Source: Panulirus ornatus
Taxonomy: Eukaryota; Arthropoda; Malacostraca; Decapoda; Palinuridae
Length of the DNA: 64,000 nt
Reading direction: 5' to 3'
Assembly (NCBI RefSeq): GCF_036320965.1
Contig: NC_092264.1
Coordinates: forward strand, 16,663,775-16,727,774
Part shown: piece by piece, positions 58,315 to 64,000 of the stretch
How the letters are laid out: each line of letters begins with the position of its first letter
Position numbering within the stretch: the first letter of the stretch is position 1
The notes under the pieces: model-generated
The model's input: the letters and a program-made list of their open reading frames with translations, nothing else
Database searches by the model: none
Told to the model about the DNA's origin: nothing
Made by a program: the position numbers and the translations under genes

Positions 58315-58460
58315 ATGTGTCGGCCAGTGTCTCGGCGGCTTCAACGTCCCGACACCTCGGGCGCTGCTGGGAATATCCTCCCGATTATCCCTGTCCTCGT
58401 CCTCCTTCTGGTACTCCTCCAGGATTGTGTCTCTGGGGCGCCGGGCCTCAACGCTAAGTA
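58315..58460 (+). CDS. Candidate first coding exon with signal peptide
   Basis: Reads MCRPVSRRLQRPDTSGAAGN, then ILPIIPVLVLLLVLLQDC and VSGAPGLNAK. A basic n-region, a strong hydrophobic core and a VSG|AP-like cleavage site suggest a secreted or membrane protein. GC-rich like EMI exons A-C. The donor is weak (CTAA|GTATCT) or lies further on, and the open frame ends in a GT run. Orientation is plus. No second exon found. Confidence 0.25.
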
Positions 58461-58612
58461 TCTGTCAGGCTCAGGACCATCAGGAACTCACCTGTGTGTG
58501 TGTGTGTGTGTGTGTGTCCCCCCCAGGGAACAGCAGCGCTCTGTGTCGGACTGACAAGGGAGGAGGGAGAGAGAGAGTGAGTGAGTTGCACAGACCACAC
58601 AGACCCAAGGTT

Positions 58613-58613
<1 letters not shown>

Positions 58614-58700
<87 letters not shown>
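58614..58700. repeat. (GA)n microsatellite
   Basis: GA run of about 86 bp; a GT run of about 24 bp is at 58494-58517. Confidence 0.97.
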
Positions 58701-58702
<2 letters not shown>

Positions 58703-58989
58703 GTACACTTTCTCTATGGCTGGGGCTTTCCAAGCCCTAACTAAACCACGGGTCCCTTGTTCAAAAGCTATCAGTTCTGACCCACGAGTATATTAATAAC
58801 TGAAATTATTTTGATTTATTCCCGTCATTTTTTCCAATGTATACCCTACCTACCTACCTACCTACGCCGCCTAATATGATGGCGCAAAAAGTTGCGCTGG
58901 TTCGAGATGGTTATCACGGCCTCTTTCCCAACCTCGAACTTCATTACGCCTATTAAAGGGGGAGAGGCTTATAGGGCTAATTGGGCCCC

Positions 58990-58999
58990 TGTGTGTGTG

Positions 59000-59083
<84 letters not shown>
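58990..59083. repeat. (GT)n microsatellite
   Basis: GT run of about 93 bp with GC and AT interruptions. Confidence 0.97.
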
Positions 59084-59344
59084 TTATCTACCTATATATA
59101 TGAGGAGGGAGCTTTGTACTCACAGGCTCCTATCCCTTGTACTTCCTCTTCGTTGAGGTTCTTCAACGTAGCCACAACTCCGTTGCTGGAGAAATGATTC
59201 CCCACTTCCCCTACGGACGTTTCTCTCGTCGAACGAAGGCGTATGTCTTCTGTTCTCGTCGCCCTTCTGACGTCAGAGGACTGTGTTATGTTGACATCAT
59301 CATAGCCAACCAGAAATTCATGATTAGTTATCATATCTTATCCT

Positions 59345-59440
59345 TCTTTCTTCGGAAGCCGACGGTTCATTCCACTCATTTCTGCTACTATTCTTTCTTC
59401 GGAAGTCCATGGTTCATTCCACTCATTTCTGGTATTATCT
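59345..59440. repeat. ~51-bp duplication
   Basis: Two copies of TTTCTTCGGAAG, then GGTTCATTCCACTCATTTCT. Confidence 0.9.
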
Positions 59441-59799
59441 TTGATGCATTCCTTCAGTCCCTTTCCAGCAGTTCCGTATACCTCCTCAGGTAAGGTCCCC
59501 CGGGACTGGTGTGGTACATCTTATCCTTGACGGAACAGACATCGTGCACATCATTGTAAACATTCCCTGCGTTCATGTGCCAAAGGGCCGTTGTAACGCC
59601 GACCAAAGTATGCATAATTTCCCTCCTTTACGACCCTCCTCACGTAACGTCCTGGTGACATTACGTCCCTCTCACTGAGCGACTCATGGTTTGTTTTCCC
59701 CCAGTATGGCACTCACAGGCGGACCTGTCTCACTGACCACGTATTTTCCAAGGTCAGGTTTCGTTATTCGTAAGTCTAACCACATCTGCATTTCATCAA

Positions 59800-60450
59800 G
59801 GTCTTTATGCACTATTTTTGCAGTCTCTCACTTCGCGACTCCTTCATGATTTCGGCATCATCAGCAAACCTATTCTACCCTCGTTTGACAAATCACTTAC
59901 ACACATCAGAAGTAGGAGTGGTTCCAGCCCCGGGTCCTAAGGTATCCCACTCCTCACCCTCGCCCAGCTTAAAAAGGTCCCCCCAGACGTGTCTCCAGTG
60001 TTCCTTCCCGGTAAAACAGACGTCACTCCTTTTACGCAGCCCTCCTCTGAGCCCAGCTTGGACGTCCAGCTTCATCATCAATCTTCAGCAGGGGTAGAGA
60101 GTAGCTAAGGACGCCTGGCAGCTAGAGAATAAACACTCCTACCCACACAACCCTGTTTTCCATCAGGGTCTTTGTTGTTGTGTCAGAGAAAGCCAACATT
60201 CGTCACACAAGAGTTTCTTTTTTTTCTTTTTATATAATCTATCTTGTCTTCTAATTGAGCACCTTATGCCAGACAATACTGAAGGTAATTATCACTGGTC
60301 GTTCCCCTTATTCTTACACTACATCTGCTAATGAGTTGATCATCTCAGAAACTGCACCTGGTACGTTTGCAGTCTCCAGTAACTTTTCAACCAGTACTAC
60401 TTCCTTCTACGCTCTTTCTTCTTTGGCCGAAACATGGGTGGGTCATCCTC
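59800..60450 (-). pseudogene. Decayed Jockey-like LINE reverse transcriptase
   Basis: On the minus strand, right to left and across frames with stops: DDPPMFRPKKKERRRK near the start, LVEKLLETANVPGAVSEMIN, ERPVIITFSIVWHKVLN (compare the N-Y-R-P-V-S-L block), then RVRSGIP and DPGLEPLLLLMCVSDLSNEG (compare SGVPQGSVLGPLLF), and RFADDAEIMKESRSERLQK with the FADD catalytic motif near 59845. The order of RT blocks is correct. Heavily mutated and not functional. Confidence 0.65.
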
Positions 60451-60829
60451 CAGTCCAAGAATCATCAATGACTCACGTCTCACAACCTCTCGTTTCACAA
60501 ACAATCTTAAGTTTCGTGCTAGCCATTTTACGATCACGTCCTGCAGTACTGCTTCAACCATCTCGATATTTTTTTTACTATAAAAATCTCCATTTTCGCC
60601 CACTTGCACTATTCCTGAACACTGCATCCTTTTTTTTCTTTCTAAACACAGAGTAAACACATCATTTTCTTCCCTCTTATTATACCTTAATTTTGCCACA
60701 ATAAAGAGACATATTAAGAATTGCTGAGTTCGCAGGTTCCGCTGGTGCCTCGTCCCTCCCCGGCTGTGGTCTGTGTGTAACGTCTACGACAGAAGGAAGT
60801 TTGTGTTATGAGCTGCCGCCTCCTGCTGC

Positions 60830-60963
60830 TGGTGTGTGTGTGTGTGTGTGTGTGTTTGTGATCACCACACAGTATTTTGCATGGTGAGGCAAGGGAAGTC
60901 TTCACTGTGGGACCCAACGGCTTTTGAGTTGTCTAAAATGTCACACGACATTTTATATTCGTG

Positions 60964-61024
<61 letters not shown>
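60830..61024. repeat. Two (GT)n runs
   Basis: GT runs at 60832-60858 and 60961-61024, the second with one GC interruption. Confidence 0.96.
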
Positions 61025-61026
<2 letters not shown>

Positions 61027-61123
61027 TTATTATCTATGTGTAACGGAGAGAGAATCTTACACTCGTGTTGCCCCCTAATCTCTTATCCTTGTATACATGT
61101 ACCATATCTTAATCCTATGTGCA

Positions 61124-61126
<3 letters not shown>

Positions 61127-61193
<67 letters not shown>
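61127..61193. repeat. (GT)n microsatellite
   Basis: GT run of about 65 bp with GC interruptions. Confidence 0.96.
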
Positions 61194-61195
<2 letters not shown>

Positions 61196-61320
61196 GTACC
61201 GAGATGGCAAACAGGTGCTAAGTACGACCCCGTAACTACCAAGGACGACCTACGCGTCAGATCAAGGGTAGAGACGTCGTCCCCAATTTTTTAAGGCCAG
61301 GATGCGGGTGGTAATCCATT

Positions 61321-61402
61321 AAGGGGGGGGGGGGTAGGGAGGCTGGGGCTAAGGGGGAGGGGGAGGAGGGCCTGGAGGATGGGGGTGGAGGGGGGGAAGT
61401 AA
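61321..61402 (+). other. G-rich block, possible quadruplex
   Basis: Within 80 bp there are at least eight runs of three or more G (G12, GGG, GGGG, GGGGG, GGGGG, GGG, GGGGG, GGGGGGG) separated by short loops. Confidence 0.6.
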
Positions 61403-61453
61403 TGGCCGCGATAAATTCTTATGAAAGCAGTCAACCGCTCGGGAATGCACAGG

Positions 61454-61455
<2 letters not shown>

Positions 61456-61510
<55 letters not shown>

Positions 61511-61582
61511 GGCTTTCCTAAATATACACACGTAGGAACTCCCACACACTTATATACATATACACACACACACACACACACG
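61456..61582. repeat. (AC)n microsatellites
   Basis: AC runs at 61456-61508 and 61563-61582. The spacer and the sequence to 61680 remain ACAT-rich. Confidence 0.95.
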
Positions 61583-61784
61583 CCCAAATCACACATACAT
61601 ACATACATACGCTCACATGCACATATACACAGTCACATACTCGCACACACATACATCAAGAACAAGTAAATACATATGACATTGCACATATACACAGGCG
61701 AGATCGTGTATAAAACTTGATATCACACGTACCCAGTGTTTATATAGATATCAAATACTGAGACACCATAATTGATTTCTTCTA

Positions 61785-61838
61785 TGTTATCTGAGACGGC
61801 ATGGGTAGCTGAGGCCCTAATCAAGGCCATCTCCTAAA

Positions 61839-61919
<81 letters not shown>

Positions 61920-62092
61920 GGCCTGAGCCAGGTACCCATACTATCGACCAACCCCTAGGGGTGGATGAACAGCTGGGTCGACTGTGGACCGACTGCCGCA
62001 ACCAGGATTCGAACTTGTGCACTCGACCCTGAGCGGCCCGTGAATGCGTCTCGGTCAGGAACGCTACACCGCGGGACTCCATATCAAATTTC
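61785..62092 (-). mobile_element. SINE family V, complete copy with internal AT run
   Basis: Reverse complement: head GGAGTCCCGCGGTGTAGCG (A-box region), AAGTTCGAATCCTGG (B box), body CGGTCCACAGTCGACCCAGC and ACCCCTAGGGGTTGGTCG, then an AT run of about 75 bp (61842-61916), then the tail GAGATGGCCTTGATTAGGGC to ATGCCGTCTCAG. The AT expansion sits exactly between body and tail. Confidence 0.85.
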
Positions 62093-62489
62093 TGACTTTT
62101 TTGAGGCGTAAAAGTGGATATTGGAAGAATGGGATCTACATTTTCGGAAATCACGCCCTTATAGTAGACCCTGGGGAACAAGTGGCGAATGTTGGACATC
62201 ACGTAGCATATCATAGCACTGTATTCACCCACACTCATTTAAAGCTAGGCTTCCCCCCCCCCCCCTTATGTTGTACGTCAAAGCGACAAGCTATTTATTA
62301 CGACAACAACAAGAAACGAAAAAAAAAATACTTTTGTTTGAGAAAACTTTTTTAATATCGTTAAAAAAAAAAAAAAGATGAGTGTGTGGGCAAGAACCCA
62401 GGGTGGGTGGTGACGCCAGCGATAGGGAAGGTGAGGCTGGGTCTGGCTGGCCTGACGCCCAGACCACAGCCTCGTGACATAACTGAAGC

Positions 62490-62600
62490 GGGAGGCGAGG
62501 GAGGGAAGGAGGCGAGGGCGTGAGACGAGGGAGGGAGGGAGGGAGGCGAGGGCGCGAGGCGAGTGAGAGAGGGAGGCGAGTGAGGGAGGGAGGCTCAGTG
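62490..62600. repeat. GAGGGAGGGAGGCGAGGGCG-type irregular repeat
   Basis: Purine-rich repeats of GGGAGGCGAG units with variable spacing. Confidence 0.85.
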
Positions 62601-62820
62601 AGCACCTCCGGCCATGACACGGGTCTTGCGCACCCCCGGAGCTGTGATCTGCCGCCACTGTGGCTTAAGATTCACCAGGTCTCTGCCAATCACAGGCCCC
62701 TGTCTCGCAGGTGGAGGGCCCTTCTCTGGAGATACACCTCGTACAGACGGAAAATTATGCCTTACTTAGGAGTTGATATAATCTATCACAGCTACACAGC
62801 TTGTGGTCAAAATGCACAGG

Positions 62821-62884
<64 letters not shown>
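62821..62884. repeat. (CT)n microsatellite
   Basis: CT run of about 62 bp. Confidence 0.97.
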
Positions 62885-62886
<2 letters not shown>

Positions 62887-63284
62887 GGCCAAAGGCCAAG
62901 CGTAACGAGCCGCCGTGTATACATGGGGTAACTGACACCTGGCAAATGTACTCCAGCTTCCCACTCTTTACATCTCGCCTGAGACGATGGCTCGTCCGGG
63001 GCCGACCAACCACTCCATCAAACCTGGTGATTTACGTCGTCAGCTAATTAGTCTTGGGTACAATTTTTGTGCCATCTTTTTTTACCCGTCGTCAGGTGAC
63101 ACGAGGGAGGATTTACGACGTTTTAAACTTCCTCCCTCCCTGGCACCCACGCAGCTCCTCCCCTGCGATCGGGCATCACGGCCAACAATCGCTCGGAAAT
63201 CTCTGATGTCGTCAGGTCCTTGTCGTAACTCAGAGCGCACGAGGGGCCGGGATGTCTGCTTTGATCTTACGAACCCACCGTGAC

Positions 63285-63370
63285 GCCATTCCCAGCCTCA
63301 CCTCACAGTTCCCAGCCCCTCCTCCGCGACGCCCTTCGCAGCTTCACGTCACAGTTCCCAACCCCTCCCA
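63285..63370. repeat. ~39-bp duplication
   Basis: Two copies of the block TCACAGTTCCCA.CCCCTCC with GCCTCACC or GCTTCACG in front. Confidence 0.75.
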
Positions 63371-63847
63371 CCCGCATCTCTACCCTGCTGCTCTTCCAGA
63401 CGACCTCCTCGCTCCAGTCATTAATGTGAGACTGACACATTTCCACCGTCTCGCTCGTCTCCATCTTCCTCATCACCCAGAGTCACTCATCTTCCGTCCT
63501 GCCTCTATAGACGCTGGTCACAACCTTCACATAAACTCCCCCACCCACAATAACTTTCTCCCTCCCTCCCTACCCACCCCTTCTCTTGCCTGCTCCCAGG
63601 CCAAATTACCTGGGTGCTGAGTGGGGGGAGGAGCTGGTGGGTGAAGATAATTCCCCGCCCGTTCATCACCTCCCCTTATCTAAGGCCTCTCTCTCCTGCG
63701 TGTCACCTCACACTTCGGGAGGTGTTTATAGTAATTGACCGCCAGTGTGGTGGGTCTTCTCTGGTCCTGGCAGCACTGGCTGTCACGAGGGCAGGTGAGG
63801 GCTGGAGGAACATGGTGCAGGAGGGAGTGAAGTTCGGAAAGGTTTTG

Positions 63848-63990
63848 AGGTGAGGGTTTGTTGGGGGGGATGATGGGGAGGTGAGGAGGAAGGGAGGTCC
63901 GTGGTGAGGCGGGGATACGGGGAGGTAGGGAGGTCCGTGGTGAGGCGGGGATACGGGGAGGAAGGAAGGCCCGTCGTGAAATAGGGACTC
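63848..63990. repeat. ~36-bp tandem repeat
   Basis: Three units of GGGAGGTCCGTGGTGAGGCG plus GGGATACGGGGAGGTA; continues to the window edge. Confidence 0.88.
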
Positions 63991-64000
63991 CATGAGGGAG

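Noticed and set aside
62614..62764. Short plus-strand ORF with ICRHCGLRFT, zinc-finger-like
   Set aside because: The CxxC is not followed by the histidine pair; no start or splice support.

Overview
The window looks like a piece of a large, repeat-rich animal genome, most probably a decapod crustacean. Dinucleotide runs (AT, GA/CT, GT/AC) of 40-100 bp occur every 1-2 kb, there are about thirty tandem arrays with 19-109 bp units, and decayed non-LTR retrotransposons, tRNA-derived SINEs and one Tc1/mariner element are scattered throughout. The assignment to decapods is inference from repeat style; no sequence search was possible.

Region 1-18.8 kb (minus strand): one real protein-coding gene can be reconstructed from splice signals and reading-frame phase. 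Reading right to left, exon A (18579-18716) and exon B (7204-7288) join in phase 2 into an EMI domain (NVC ... GC ... SC ... CCPGW). Exon C (5161-5836) and exon D (4489-4602) then continue in matching phase with a polar, basic and acidic, probably disordered segment. The intron between A and B is 11.3 kb and holds microsatellites, minisatellites and a dead LINE endonuclease. The 5' end (signal peptide) and 3' end were not found with confidence. The most interesting signal is at exon B: its 5' splice site lies inside a 30-bp tandem array that repeats the splice donor in frame. Eight intact donors (and one mutated) could each end exon B, adding 0-8 copies of a 10-residue repeat (VSTGHLWSTQ) after the EMI domain. 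Exon C's donor is amplified in the same way by a 36-bp array, but there read-through hits a stop codon at once.

Region 18.8-50 kb: no gene is convincing. It holds a decayed LINE endonuclease (about 21.5-22.0 kb), a 5'-truncated LINE with a readable reverse transcriptase (24.3-25.5 kb, minus), the tail of a second LINE copy (25.6-25.8 kb), minisatellites at 28.1-31.1 kb, a possible signal-peptide first exon (32.4 kb, plus), a dead Tc1/mariner element (32.9-34.25 kb), several short dispersed repeats, a possible small secreted ORF (39.5-39.75 kb) and a 32-bp array at 44 kb. Much of 35-49 kb is ordinary non-coding DNA.

Region 50-64 kb: dense in retroelement debris. Five copies or fragments of one tRNA-derived SINE lie within 12 kb, one sitting between two pieces of a Jockey-like reverse transcriptase. 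A second reverse transcriptase fragment is at 59.8-60.45 kb. Long GT/AC runs, a G-rich block (61.3 kb) and simple arrays fill the rest.

Most long open frames here come from microsatellites (poly-SL, poly-YI, poly-CV, poly-RE) or from tandem arrays that lack stop codons, and are not genes.
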